Of a stretch of DNA of 42,557 nucleotides, positions 24,799-32,918 are shown piece after piece; within the stretch, counting starts at the first letter, position 1; every line of letters begins with the position of its first letter. Source of the DNA: Phycisphaerae bacterium (GTDB lineage Bacteria > Planctomycetota > Phycisphaerae > Sedimentisphaerales > Anaerobacaceae). The notes under the pieces were generated by a model. It saw only the letters and a program-made list of their open reading frames with translations, had not been told where the DNA came from and did not search any database. The position numbers and the translations under genes were made by a program. Where the stretch lies: positions 1-42,557 of the forward strand of contig PWDX01000155.1 of the NCBI GenBank assembly GCA_003553245.1, given 5' to 3'.

Positions 24799-25554
24799 AT
24801 GGTTAATTCAATCAAATTACTGACAGTTGCGGCAATTTTATCGGTGCTGTTTGCTGGTTTTGCTACGGCAGACGAAATCCAACAGGACAGACCAAATAGA
24901 ACTCGCCGAGGTCCACGCGGGGTACAAACAGAACGCTTTGACCGCGAGGAAATGATGCGGCATCGCTCCGAGATGTTTTTGAGGATGCTTGAGCGATCAG
25001 ATCCTGACAAGGCCGCGGATCTTCAAGAACTCCTAGACGACAATCCTGAGTCGTTCCGCAAAAAAATGACAGAGATTATGCAACAGCGCCGTGAAGCAAA
25101 GCCTGAACGGGTTGAGCCTATGCGACACAGGGGTCGAACCCCACGGTTAACGCGCGAGCAGTTGGATAGATTACTTGAGCGTATCGAAAGAAGAAGTCCT
25201 GAAAGAGCAGCCGAGCTTTATGAACTTCGCGAAGAAAGCCCACGAGAATTCAGACAACAGATACGCGGTATATGGAATCGAATACACACCCCCAGACGCC
25301 GCCCAGTAACATCAGAGCGGGTAGAAAGCTTCCTTGAGAGGCTAGATGAACAATCGCCGGAAAGAGCCGAAAGACTTCGTCGATACTATGAGGACAATCC
25401 GGAACAATTTAAGCAACGAATGGGTTATATGTTCCAAAGGCGTTTACAAGCACCTCAACGCAGATGGCGCAGCGATGATGAGCGACCCGAAAGTACCCGT
25501 ACCCGTCGCAGGGGAAGCAGGCGTGGCCGAGAAACTAATAAACAGAATGATTAG
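24799..25554 (+). CDS. Exported Arg/Glu-rich protein with three copies of a helical repeat
   Basis: 251 residues from the ATG at 24799, which follows GGAAAGGG. A signal peptide (1-24, ending ATA) leads into a very basic, charged, helical protein. Three repeats are visible, each with the pattern of a leucine-rich helix, then SPERA.L, then NPE.F: RMLERSDPDKAADLQELL with NPESF, RLLERIERRSPERAAELY with SPREF, and FLERLDEQSPERAERLR with NPEQF. The tail is Arg/Ser-rich. It could be a periplasmic partner or sensor for the sigma/anti-sigma pair, loosely like CpxP/ZraP-type helical proteins, but no homology is claimed. Confidence 0.65.
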   Translation: MVNSIKLLTVAAILSVLFAGFATADEIQQDRPNRTRRGPRGVQTERFDREEMMRHRSEMFLRMLERSDPDKAADLQELLDDNPESFRKKMTEIMQQRREAKPERVEPMRHRGRTPRLTREQLDRLLERIERRSPERAAELYELREESPREFRQQIRGIWNRIHTPRRRPVTSERVESFLERLDEQSPERAERLRRYYEDNPEQFKQRMGYMFQRRLQAPQRRWRSDDERPESTRTRRRGSRRGRETNKQND

Positions 25555-25578
25555 TTTATCTGAAAAATAGGTGACAAA

Positions 25579-26265
25579 GTGACAAGTTTCAAAACGGCTC
25601 AAATAAGTTGCATCTGTTTTATTATTTTAGTGGCTTTGGCCGGTTTCGTCGAAGCCGGCCAAGCTTCAGAAATATTCTGGGAAGAACAGGATAATTACCG
25701 TCGGCCGCCCGCGCCAAGCCCTGAAAACGGCAGAACTCAAACGGATGTAAGGCCAAGATTTAGAACTATCGGCCAACGATACTCAGATTACCTGCAATGG
25801 CTGGAGGATAATTATCCCGATGAGGCTGAGGAGCTCGAAAATCTGCAGCAAGAAAACCCGGAACTCTTTGGACGGCATCTGCGCATAAGTCTGCGAAAAT
25901 ACGGCGAGATTTTTCATGCTGACAGGGAAAACCCTGAACTTGCCGACCTTCTAAAAGAAGACCTCAGACTCAAAGAGCGACGCGACTATCTGCTTGACAA
26001 AATTCGGCAGGAAGATATCGCCGCTGAAGACGGCGAGCAACTCGAATCGCAAATCCGCCAGGTCGTTGCCGAGCGTTTTGATGTAATTGTCGAGATAAAG
26101 CAATTTCGGCACGACCAGCTTGAACAACGCTTGAGAAGACTACAGCGAGATTTACGGCGAAGGCATCGACAGCTTGAAATCTGGCAAGAGCAAAAAGAGC
26201 AAAAGCTGGAGGAAAGAATGTCAGAGTTGCTCGAACAGAAAGATCCGCAATTTTACTGGGACTAA
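25579..26265 (+). CDS. Exported coiled-coil protein sharing the repeat module of its neighbour
   Basis: 228 residues from a GTG at 25579, with AGGTGA upstream. A signal peptide (about 1-30) is followed by one copy of the same module seen in the preceding protein (YLQWLEDNYPDEAEELENLQ, then ENPELFG). A long charged coiled coil runs from about residue 90 to 220, rich in Arg, Glu and Gln. It lies 24 bases after the neighbour, so it is almost certainly in one operon with it. Function unknown. Confidence 0.62.
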   Translation: MTSFKTAQISCICFIILVALAGFVEAGQASEIFWEEQDNYRRPPAPSPENGRTQTDVRPRFRTIGQRYSDYLQWLEDNYPDEAEELENLQQENPELFGRHLRISLRKYGEIFHADRENPELADLLKEDLRLKERRDYLLDKIRQEDIAAEDGEQLESQIRQVVAERFDVIVEIKQFRHDQLEQRLRRLQRDLRRRHRQLEIWQEQKEQKLEERMSELLEQKDPQFYWD

Positions 26266-26391
26266 GAGCCTGTTGTAATGGTTAATACTTTATCTGACAC
26301 TAACCGAAATAGTGCATTAAGATTACCGGAATAATTTAGCGATTAAATCTCATTGCTTTGTATCTGTTGCCGGCGAATTTATGGGGCATAT

Positions 26392-27063
26392 TCATTTGTC
26401 CGTTTTTCGCAATATCATAAATCCGTGCATAGTATCCATTCCCACTGCTCGGATAGGCTGCTCGGTAAATACCACTATATAGCCCGAGCGGGGCAGCCAG
26501 TAGCCTCTATCCAGTTCATAATTGACATAGAATCCTGCCGGGTAATGATATACTAACTTAGTGTCAATTCCGCTCACGGCTGGTTCAGTAACACCATCCA
26601 AATCCTTTTTTTTATGCCATGTGACGGCGTTGGATCCGCCTTGCCTGACATGCTCATTAAATTTTTCCAAAAGTTGATCATTTTCTTTTGGCGGCGCAAT
26701 ACTGATATATGCGTCCTGCGCTTCTAATAGCCCCTCGTCATTCAATTTCAGCGGTACTGCAATTTCGGTCCGCAAATTCTTTGCATTTTCATCCAGCCAG
26801 TCCCATTGTCTGAATTCGGTCATTTCTATCGTTCCCAAGACCGCTGATTCATCGTCTATAACGACCTGCAGCAGTTGCGAAAGCTCATACTGTCCGCCGA
26901 TATCCTCGGTTATCCAGAAAACATTTTGTCCTTTGCCGATAAACCCGAACTCTTGCCGGCCAAGTGATGCGGCCTGATTAACAGCAGGTATTATCAAAAG
27001 TGCCAAAAAAACTACCAAGACAAGCGCTTGCGCTTTTACAGCTTGTGTTTTTGAAAATAGCAT
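26392..27063 (-). CDS. Exported protein of unknown function
   Basis: 223 residues. A hydrophobic N-terminal segment (about 12-31) probably acts as a signal peptide, and the rest looks like a soluble, beta-rich domain. Recurring aromatic strands (FWITEDIGGQYELSQLL, YHYPAGFYVNYEL, GYWLPRSGYIVVF) are visible, but no family was recognised. The ATG at 27063 follows GGAAAGGAA. It starts 34 bases downstream of the aldo/keto reductase gene and is probably cotranscribed. Both proteins are predicted to be exported. Confidence 0.6.
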   Translation of the reverse strand: MLFSKTQAVKAQALVLVVFLALLIIPAVNQAASLGRQEFGFIGKGQNVFWITEDIGGQYELSQLLQVVIDDESAVLGTIEMTEFRQWDWLDENAKNLRTEIAVPLKLNDEGLLEAQDAYISIAPPKENDQLLEKFNEHVRQGGSNAVTWHKKKDLDGVTEPAVSGIDTKLVYHYPAGFYVNYELDRGYWLPRSGYIVVFTEQPIRAVGMDTMHGFMILRKTDK

Positions 27064-27097
27064 GAATTCCTTTCCTTACTCAAAAATTTCCCAATCT

Positions 27098-28075
27098 TTA
27101 GGCTGTAAATAAAGGATGGAGTTCCGCGGAGAGCTCTTTCAATTCCTCGTTTTTCTTTTCATTAAGCTTTTGGCATTCAGGCGCAATAGCCATCGCCAAT
27201 CGGTAGAGTTTTTCATTACCAGGCGGTGCGGCGGCTATAACATCACTGTGAAAAAGCGTCCATGAAAGCGCCATTTTAGCAAGTTCGGGTTCGACTATAG
27301 GCTCATACCATGTCTGCCATCTCTGTCGGTTTCCATTAGACTGCCAGCGTTGTTTAGCCATCGCTTTAATTGCAAGAATATTGACATTTCGGTTGCGCGC
27401 TTCTTCGAGGACTTCCTGATCAAAGTTGCCCTGATAATGACAAGTAAAATTAACAGGGTAAAGTATCGTATCGAAGTCAAAATTTCGCATAGCATAAAGA
27501 GCCGCCTCGGGACTGTGAGCGCTGAAGCCGATATAACGGATAACACCAGCTTTTTGAGCTTCAAGAATTGGCTGGATCGCACCGTCTTTTGACAATGCAG
27601 CTTTCACATCCCGTTCGACATCTGATAGGGAATGAAGCTGATACAGGTCGAGGTGGCTTGTCTTAAGGCGTTTTAGCGAGTTATCCAGTTCTTCTTTCGC
27701 TCCTCTGGCTGAACGCCGGCCGGTTTTTGTAGCAAGGAAAACTTCCTCACGATAGGGCTTAAGAGCCGGGCCAAGTTTTTCCTCAGAATCACCATAATTT
27801 ACAGCGGTATCGAAGTAGTTAATGCCCGCTTCGATGCTGTCTGCAACTACCTTATCCGCTGCCTTTTGGTCGATGTGTCTTAATAGTATCCCGCTCATTA
27901 TGATTATTGACAAATCAATACCCGTTTCCCCGAGCGGCCGTTTGGGCATTTCTTTTTGTGGCGGCTGCGATATGATTTCATCAATTTGTGCCGAAAGCGT
28001 GGGATTTTTCGCTAATAAAGCAGCCACCATTGCGCTGGTGGAGTATTTTAGGAAATCTCTTCGTGTAGGTGTCAT
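27098..28075 (-). CDS. Tat-exported aldo/keto reductase
   Basis: 325 residues. A twin-arginine signal (TRRDFLKYSTSAMVAALLA) precedes an aldo/keto reductase barrel. The catalytic set can be placed: Asp in NYFDTAVNYGDSE with the Tyr following, Lys in VFLATKTG, and His in LYQLHSL. NADPH-dependent reduction of a carbonyl substrate is the family activity; the substrate is unknown. Export of a folded, cofactor-loaded enzyme explains the Tat signal. The C-terminal part keeps the barrel strands FDTILYPVNFTCHYQG and VNILAIKAM. Confidence 0.88.
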   Translation of the reverse strand: MTPTRRDFLKYSTSAMVAALLAKNPTLSAQIDEIISQPPQKEMPKRPLGETGIDLSIIIMSGILLRHIDQKAADKVVADSIEAGINYFDTAVNYGDSEEKLGPALKPYREEVFLATKTGRRSARGAKEELDNSLKRLKTSHLDLYQLHSLSDVERDVKAALSKDGAIQPILEAQKAGVIRYIGFSAHSPEAALYAMRNFDFDTILYPVNFTCHYQGNFDQEVLEEARNRNVNILAIKAMAKQRWQSNGNRQRWQTWYEPIVEPELAKMALSWTLFHSDVIAAAPPGNEKLYRLAMAIAPECQKLNEKKNEELKELSAELHPLFTA

Positions 28076-28119
28076 CTTCTTCTTGGCCTTTCACTAAAAT
28101 GCCAGTTATTCTCATAAGC

Positions 28120-28128
28120 ATTATAACA
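28120..28128 (-). promoter_or_regulatory. Extended -10 promoter of the aldo/keto reductase operon
   Basis: On the minus strand TGT-TATAAT: a perfect -10 box at 28120-28125 with the TGn extension. No good -35 was seen. The start codon at 28075 is about 40 bases downstream. Confidence 0.45.
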
Positions 28129-28194
28129 GTGATCGTCAGAAAAATTAAATACATTGTTAATATTTTGCAAACTTCCAATGCTTTACATAATCTA

Positions 28195-28731
28195 TCACGG
28201 CATACTTTCAATCGCCGCTATGGTAGATCCTTCCAAGCTTAGCATCTTTTTCTTTGTGCTGATCCCGCCGCCTGCGCTGAATCCGCCCAAGCCTCCATCA
28301 GCACCGACCACTCGATGGCAGGGTACTATCAACGGTAAATTATTAGCGGCCATTGCTCTGCCGACTGCGCGGGCTGCCTGCGGTGAACCCGCTTCAGATG
28401 CAATGTCCGCATAAGTCGCGGTGCGGCCATATTCTATGTTTCGGCAGGCTTTGAGCACATCCCGCGTGAATTTGTTTTTGCCGGCAAGAAAGAGCTTATA
28501 TTTTGCAAAATCGACTTGCACCCCTTCGAAATAATTCACGATTTCCATTTGAAGCGGGCGCAGTAAATTAGGCTTATGTTGCGCATGAGTAAGATCTTTT
28601 AGCAATATATCAGCAACTGCGTCGGGTTCTTCATTCGGCAGGGCGGTTCGGTATATTCTGTCACCGATAGCTGCCAGACCGAAAAACCCCCATCCTGTTG
28701 GTATAAGGGTGTATTTAACATTATGCTGCAT
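28195..28731 (-). CDS. ogt: Methylated-DNA--protein-cysteine methyltransferase
   Basis: 178 residues. A suicide repair protein that moves alkyl groups from O6-alkylguanine to its own cysteine. The active-site motif is LIVPCHRVVGADG followed by GLGGFSAG. The upstream segment TATYADIASEAGSPQAARAVGRAM is the DNA-binding helix-turn-helix region of the family (its parts are visible around residues 105-135). The N-terminal ribonuclease-like domain is present. There is no Ada regulatory domain. Confidence 0.93.
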   Translation of the reverse strand: MQHNVKYTLIPTGWGFFGLAAIGDRIYRTALPNEEPDAVADILLKDLTHAQHKPNLLRPLQMEIVNYFEGVQVDFAKYKLFLAGKNKFTRDVLKACRNIEYGRTATYADIASEAGSPQAARAVGRAMAANNLPLIVPCHRVVGADGGLGGFSAGGGISTKKKMLSLEGSTIAAIESMP

Positions 28732-28835
28732 TTTTGCCGACTCCGATTTAAATCAACGATAGATTCAATATCGCACATTTAATAGAAATAGCAACGCCAA
28801 ATCTGGTAAAGCAGCTATGAAATCGCTTTACTCGA

Positions 28836-29843
28836 TTACCATTCGGCCAGCTCACCAAGGAGTTCCTCCACGAGATCCTTCATCGTAACTATCCCCAGCG
28901 GCTTTCGACCTTGGCGAGGTGCGGCCCTGGCAACAAGCAGAATCTTATTGCCCTTTTTACGCATCAATTCGATTCCCGTTGTTACTGCCGCAGAAGGCGA
29001 TATTGTGCTAAGCGGTTTTATAAAATCTCGAAGATCATCAAAATCTCTATCCAGGCACAAAGCTTCATAGATATTGATATAGCCAAGTATATTCGTCATA
29101 TTGCCTTCATAGACAAGCAATCGCGTATAAGGGCACTGCGCAAGTATCTCGAGCAGCGATTGCCTGTTCGTACTAACATCTAAAGTGCGCACCGATGAAA
29201 TCGGAACCATCACATTGACAAGGCGAATGTTGGGAATACTGACCAGGCGATTAAGAATATCCGTCTGCACGGACGAAAGGACTCCTTCCTGCTCAGTTTC
29301 CTGGAAAATCGTTTTAACATGGTGGCGCTGAGCGGTCATGATGATTGTATTACTGGGCAGGTCAGAGCCGGCAAGTCGAATAAAGCCGCGAGAAACAAGC
29401 GCAAGTAGCGGCGTAATGCCGGTCCATATAAATATCTTATGGAAAAAATAAACAAATGGCGCAAAAGTGTACATCAGGGTGTTGCTTAAAGAGAAAAAAA
29501 GATGCTTGGGAAGCAGCTCAGCAAAAATAAACAATATCGGTGTTAAAATGGCAGTGGCAAATATTTCAGCCTTGTACTCGGCATACCCAAATGAAATAAA
29601 TAAACCTGTTACTATACTGACCAGTATATAGTTAAAAAGGTTATTACCTGCCAGAATGGATAATGTCAGGCCACTGGGGTCTTCGATGCATTTGCCCAGC
29701 AATATATGAGGCAACCGTTTTTGCTCTATTCCCAGACGAACACGAACACGACTCAATTGATATAAGCCGGTTTCCGTTCCCGAAAAAAAAGCACTGGCAG
29801 CAAGAGCAGCCAAAGCTATGAATATGGTTAAAATTTCACTCAT
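28836..29843 (-). CDS. CNNM/CorC-type membrane protein with CBS pair
   Basis: 335 residues. The DUF21/CNNM membrane domain (1-175) starts LAASAFFSGTETGLYQLSRVR, with the small-residue FFSG/TE motif. A cytosolic CBS pair follows (from about residue 205), with VNVMVPISSVRTLDVS and LGIVTMKDLVEELLGEL. The C-terminal CorC_HlyC domain of longer family members is missing. Relatives take part in magnesium or cobalt homeostasis or in resistance. The start overlaps the end of the longer paralogue by 8 bases, so the two are probably coupled and may form a heterodimer. Confidence 0.88.
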   Translation of the reverse strand: MSEILTIFIALAALAASAFFSGTETGLYQLSRVRVRLGIEQKRLPHILLGKCIEDPSGLTLSILAGNNLFNYILVSIVTGLFISFGYAEYKAEIFATAILTPILFIFAELLPKHLFFSLSNTLMYTFAPFVYFFHKIFIWTGITPLLALVSRGFIRLAGSDLPSNTIIMTAQRHHVKTIFQETEQEGVLSSVQTDILNRLVSIPNIRLVNVMVPISSVRTLDVSTNRQSLLEILAQCPYTRLLVYEGNMTNILGYINIYEALCLDRDFDDLRDFIKPLSTISPSAAVTTGIELMRKKGNKILLVARAAPRQGRKPLGIVTMKDLVEELLGELAEW

Positions 29844-31089
29844 CCTGTTTTATCGGTTCAAATTTGAGAATAATGCTCTGGACGCGATGTTTCTTAACTT
29901 TTTCAACCGTAAATTTCAAATTCCGCAAATAAGCAGTATCGCCAGGCTTAGGTATTCGCCCGATAAGCGCAGTAACAAGGCCACCGAGAGTAGCTATCTG
30001 TGACTCTTCGATATCGATGTGAAAAGCCGCCGCCCAGTCGTGAATTGCCAGATTACCCGACAGGCGAAATTCAAAAGGTCCGATCTGCTCCACCGGCTCA
30101 GGTTCAGAAGTCGAGTCAATAGGCCCGAGCAGTTCTTCAGCGATATCTTCAAGTCTGACCGTTCCAGCCAGGCCTCCATACTCATCGACCACAATAGCAA
30201 TGTCAACGCCATTGTCGCGGAAGAATTCAAGCAAACTTTCAACACTTTTCTGTTCCGGCACGAAGTTAGCTTCGGTGATTAGTTTCCCCAGCGGCTTATC
30301 ACGATTAAGAACTATATCACGCAAATAAACCAGCCCCTGAATATTATCGATTTTGTCTCGATAGACGGGAATCTTTGTCAGTCCGTTGCGACGCATCATT
30401 TCAATTGCGTTTTCTGGCATTTCACTTATTTTGCATGCTACTATGTCAACTCGTGGGCACATAACATTACGAACTTTTAAAAATCCCAGCTCGATAACTT
30501 CTGACAAAAATTTATTTTCATCGGCGGTTATCAACCCCCGCTTGCTGGATTCGGCAATAAGAGCTTTGAAATCATCGGTCGATATATCACGCGTTTTTTG
30601 TCGGGGCCCTAAGAGAACATTAGTAATGGGTGTTACCGCAAAATGATTAAAGAAATACACAAGGGGCGAAAAAGCTTTCATTAGAAAATACATTGGAACC
30701 GAAACAGAGACACTTACGGTCCGTGCATTGGCAAAAGCAAAAGATTTTGGAAAAATCTCACCAAAACAGACAATCGCCGCGAATGTCGAAGCAGCGGCGA
30801 CAATGGCCGCGGTGACCCCAAATTCTCGCTCGATGCTAACGGTAAAGGTGCTGGCAATAGCGAAATAGAGAACATTTATCAGCATATTGCCAAAAAGAAG
30901 CGTCCCTAACAGCTTGGCCGGTTTTGAAATGAGGCTTCCTGCTAATTTTTGCAATCGGCCGGCGGCCTGTCGGAGATTTTTTGCTTGCCGACGGGTAAGG
31001 TTAAAATATGCGGTCTCGGAACCGGAAAAAAACGCCGAAAACACAAGAAGAACCGCCATTGCAACAATTTGACCGATGTATCGATACAT
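29836..31089 (-). CDS. CNNM/CorC-type membrane protein with CBS pair and CorC_HlyC domain
   Basis: 417 residues. The DUF21 domain (1-180) begins VFSAFFSGSETAYFNLTRRQ. The CBS pair has VMCPRVDIVACKISEMPENA and VVDEYGGLAGTVRLEDIAEELLG. The C-terminal CorC_HlyC domain (about 335-415, with FRLSGNLAIHDW) is present. This is the complete family architecture, linked to divalent cation efflux. The paralogue downstream lacks the last domain. It begins 8 bases after the end of the histidine kinase gene, so kinase and transporters are very likely one operon. Confidence 0.9.
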   Translation of the reverse strand: MYRYIGQIVAMAVLLVFSAFFSGSETAYFNLTRRQAKNLRQAAGRLQKLAGSLISKPAKLLGTLLFGNMLINVLYFAIASTFTVSIEREFGVTAAIVAAASTFAAIVCFGEIFPKSFAFANARTVSVSVSVPMYFLMKAFSPLVYFFNHFAVTPITNVLLGPRQKTRDISTDDFKALIAESSKRGLITADENKFLSEVIELGFLKVRNVMCPRVDIVACKISEMPENAIEMMRRNGLTKIPVYRDKIDNIQGLVYLRDIVLNRDKPLGKLITEANFVPEQKSVESLLEFFRDNGVDIAIVVDEYGGLAGTVRLEDIAEELLGPIDSTSEPEPVEQIGPFEFRLSGNLAIHDWAAAFHIDIEESQIATLGGLVTALIGRIPKPGDTAYLRNLKFTVEKVKKHRVQSIILKFEPIKQDE

Positions 31090-31097
31090 TGGCTGAT

Positions 31098-31892
31098 CTA
31101 TTCGTCATTCCTCTGCGTAGGCTTTGGCAGCGATATACGAAAGCTTGTGCCCTGTCCAGGTTTAGAATCCACAGAAATCGCTCCTTCGTGATCATCAATT
31201 ATCTGCTTACAAAAGAGCAGTCCCAGCCCGGAGCCGCCGCTGTGAGGATCATTTTCATCGCTGTCAGCGGTCGTAAAAAAAGGCTCAAATATCTTTTGAA
31301 GGTTTTCGGATTTAATCCCTGAGCCGCTGTCGCGTATTCGTATTTCTACCGAATCGGCTGTATCATCGGCTTTAATATCAAGTGTGCCGCCCTTGCCAAG
31401 CATAGCACGCCGGGCATTCAGTATAAGGTTCATAAACACCTGCTGAAGCTGTATCGGAACAGCCCGAACGGTAAGATTCGGTGAAATAGTAATAGCCACC
31501 GTTATTTTATCTTTGGAAAAATCGCGTGCAAGGCAGGTAAAGACTTCATCAATCATCTCTTCAAGCCGGATTTTTTCTTTTTTACTGGCTCGACCGCTCG
31601 TAGCCGAGAGCATTGCTTCCATTACCTCGGTAGCTCGCCGGCAATTTCTGCTGACTTTTTTCAGTGCTTTTTTTGCAAGCTGCTCATCACCAGGATGCAT
31701 CAGGGCAAGATCGGCGTAATTGGCTACCGGTGTCAGGAGGTTATTTATCTCGTGCGCTACCATTGCGGTGGTCGTTCCCAGGTTTGCCAGTGATTGAAGC
31801 CGGCCAAGCTGGAACTTGAGCTTGTCATTTTCTTTTTTCTGCTCATAAGCCTCTTTGTGAAGACTTCGGCGTTTTTCTATAATACTTGCCAA
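31098..31892 (-). CDS. Soluble sensor histidine kinase
   Basis: 264 residues, no membrane segment. A short N-terminal coiled coil (1-40) leads into a HisKA domain with the phospho-acceptor in MVAHEINNLL. The ATPase domain follows, with the N box VFMNLILNARRAM, G1 in RDSGSGI and G2 in SGLGLLFCKQIIDDH. The input must come through the coiled coil or a partner protein, since there is no sensor domain. The start chosen is TTG at 31892: AGGAG lies seven bases upstream of it. A GTG at 31898 is too close to that site. The divergent receiver gene (32331) is the obvious partner to test. Confidence 0.88.
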   Translation of the reverse strand: MASIIEKRRSLHKEAYEQKKENDKLKFQLGRLQSLANLGTTTAMVAHEINNLLTPVANYADLALMHPGDEQLAKKALKKVSRNCRRATEVMEAMLSATSGRASKKEKIRLEEMIDEVFTCLARDFSKDKITVAITISPNLTVRAVPIQLQQVFMNLILNARRAMLGKGGTLDIKADDTADSVEIRIRDSGSGIKSENLQKIFEPFFTTADSDENDPHSGGSGLGLLFCKQIIDDHEGAISVDSKPGQGTSFRISLPKPTQRNDE

Positions 31893-31953
31893 TTGCACGC
31901 TCCTGCTATAAAATCCTGTAGGTCGCTTAGCTAATGCTAAACTCAGACATTAT

Positions 31954-31983
31954 ACTATAGTCGTTTTTATCGGCCGCTGACAA
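31954..31983 (-). promoter_or_regulatory. Promoter of the kinase-CorC operon
   Basis: On the minus strand TTGTCA (31978-31983) and TATAGT (31954-31959) are 18 bases apart. A second -10-like TATAAT overlaps at 31949-31954. Confidence 0.45.
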
Positions 31984-31991
31984 CGCATTTC

Positions 31992-32020
31992 TTGAGCCGA
32001 TAAATGGCATTATCTATTGA
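31992..32020 (+). promoter_or_regulatory. Possible promoter of the small protein and receiver genes
   Basis: TTGAGC (31992-31997) and TATTGA (32015-32020) are 17 bases apart, divergent from the kinase promoter. The match is modest. Confidence 0.35.
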
Positions 32021-32037
32021 TACTGCCTGAGAAGGCG

Positions 32038-32313
32038 ATGGTCAAACGGAAATTCAAAATGAATGAAAAGAGAATTTTAGACGAGTTGATTGAAGTATTG
32101 CAAAGCCAGGGGATCGAGATACGCTCGGATTTCTTTGGCGGTACCGGAGGAGGTTTGTGCGTTGTTAAAGATAAAAAGATTTTCTTTATTGACACTGATG
32201 CCACCGCTGCTGAAAACGCCGCAAAATGCGCACAAGCAGTCTTGGAATCCGTCGATATAGACACGATTTATATAAAGCCCGATGTAAGGGAATTTCTTGA
32301 AAAGGTTAATTAA
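32038..32313 (+). CDS. Small conserved-looking protein of unknown function
   Basis: About 91 residues from the ATG at 32038, or 84 from the ATG at 32059. The start is uncertain, because GAGAAGG lies only two bases before 32038. The core has a helix (RILDELIEVLQSQGIEIR), a glycine turn (FFGGTGGGLCVVKDKKIFFI) and a C-terminal helix ending IKPDVREFLEKV. There is no signal peptide. It lies 17 bases upstream of a stand-alone receiver gene and opposite a histidine kinase, so it may belong to the same pathway. No function is claimed. Confidence 0.6.
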   Translation: MVKRKFKMNEKRILDELIEVLQSQGIEIRSDFFGGTGGGLCVVKDKKIFFIDTDATAAENAAKCAQAVLESVDIDTIYIKPDVREFLEKVN

Positions 32314-32330
32314 CGGCCAGGAGAACTTTT

Positions 32331-32795
32331 ATGACCGAGAAACAAAAACAAAAATCCACAGTACTTATCGTAGATGATAACGAAGCAAATCTGGAGCTAT
32401 TACAGGCCTATCTTGAGGATATTGATTGTCGAATCATTACCGCCTATGATGGCCCGGAGGCGATGGAAAGAGTCAGCCAGGAAAGCCCCGATCTTTTACT
32501 GCTTGACATTATGATGCCAAAAATGAGCGGCTTTGAAGTCTGCAAGCGTATCAAAAGCAAGCCTGAAACGGCAAATATACCGGTAATAATGGTAACTGCT
32601 CTAAGTGAGTTTGGAGATATTGAACGGGCAATTGAAAGCGGGGCCGAGGATTTTCTTAGTAAGCCCGTAAACAAGCTGGAACTTATCGCTCGCGTGCGAA
32701 CAATGCTAAAACTCAAGCACCTCACCGACAGGCTTGAAAGGACACTCGCCTATCTGGGTGAAATCGAAAAACATGGCCGCAAAATAAGTCATTAA
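32331..32795 (+). CDS. Stand-alone response regulator receiver
   Basis: 154 residues. A single receiver domain (about 9-125) has the acidic pair in VLIVDDNE, the phospho-acceptor Asp in LLLLDIMMPKMSGFEVC, the switch Thr in VMVTALSE and the Lys in FLSKPVNKLEL. A 25-residue helical tail follows, with no output domain. Such DivK/CheY-like proteins signal by binding other proteins. The nearest kinase is the divergent soluble histidine kinase. A good ribosome site (AGGAG) precedes the ATG at 32331. Confidence 0.9.
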   Translation: MTEKQKQKSTVLIVDDNEANLELLQAYLEDIDCRIITAYDGPEAMERVSQESPDLLLLDIMMPKMSGFEVCKRIKSKPETANIPVIMVTALSEFGDIERAIESGAEDFLSKPVNKLELIARVRTMLKLKHLTDRLERTLAYLGEIEKHGRKISH

Positions 32796-32829
32796 TTCTG
32801 CAATTTTTGAAAAATCAGCGCACAAAACA

Positions 32830-32860
32830 AGCCGAAACCAGTTTTTAACCGGTTCCGGCT
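32830..32860. terminator. Bidirectional terminator-like hairpin
   Basis: AGCCGAAACC (32830-32839) and GGTTCCGGCT (32851-32860) pair over 10 positions. On the minus strand all pair, with one G-U; on the plus strand there is one A-C mismatch. U-rich bases follow on both sides (GTTTCTTC on plus, TGTTTTGT on minus). It could end the receiver transcript. Confidence 0.5.
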
Positions 32861-32918
32861 GTTTCTTCACCACACATCCCACCTATTTTCATCAGCCTGC
32901 TCAGCCGAATTATTTGCT

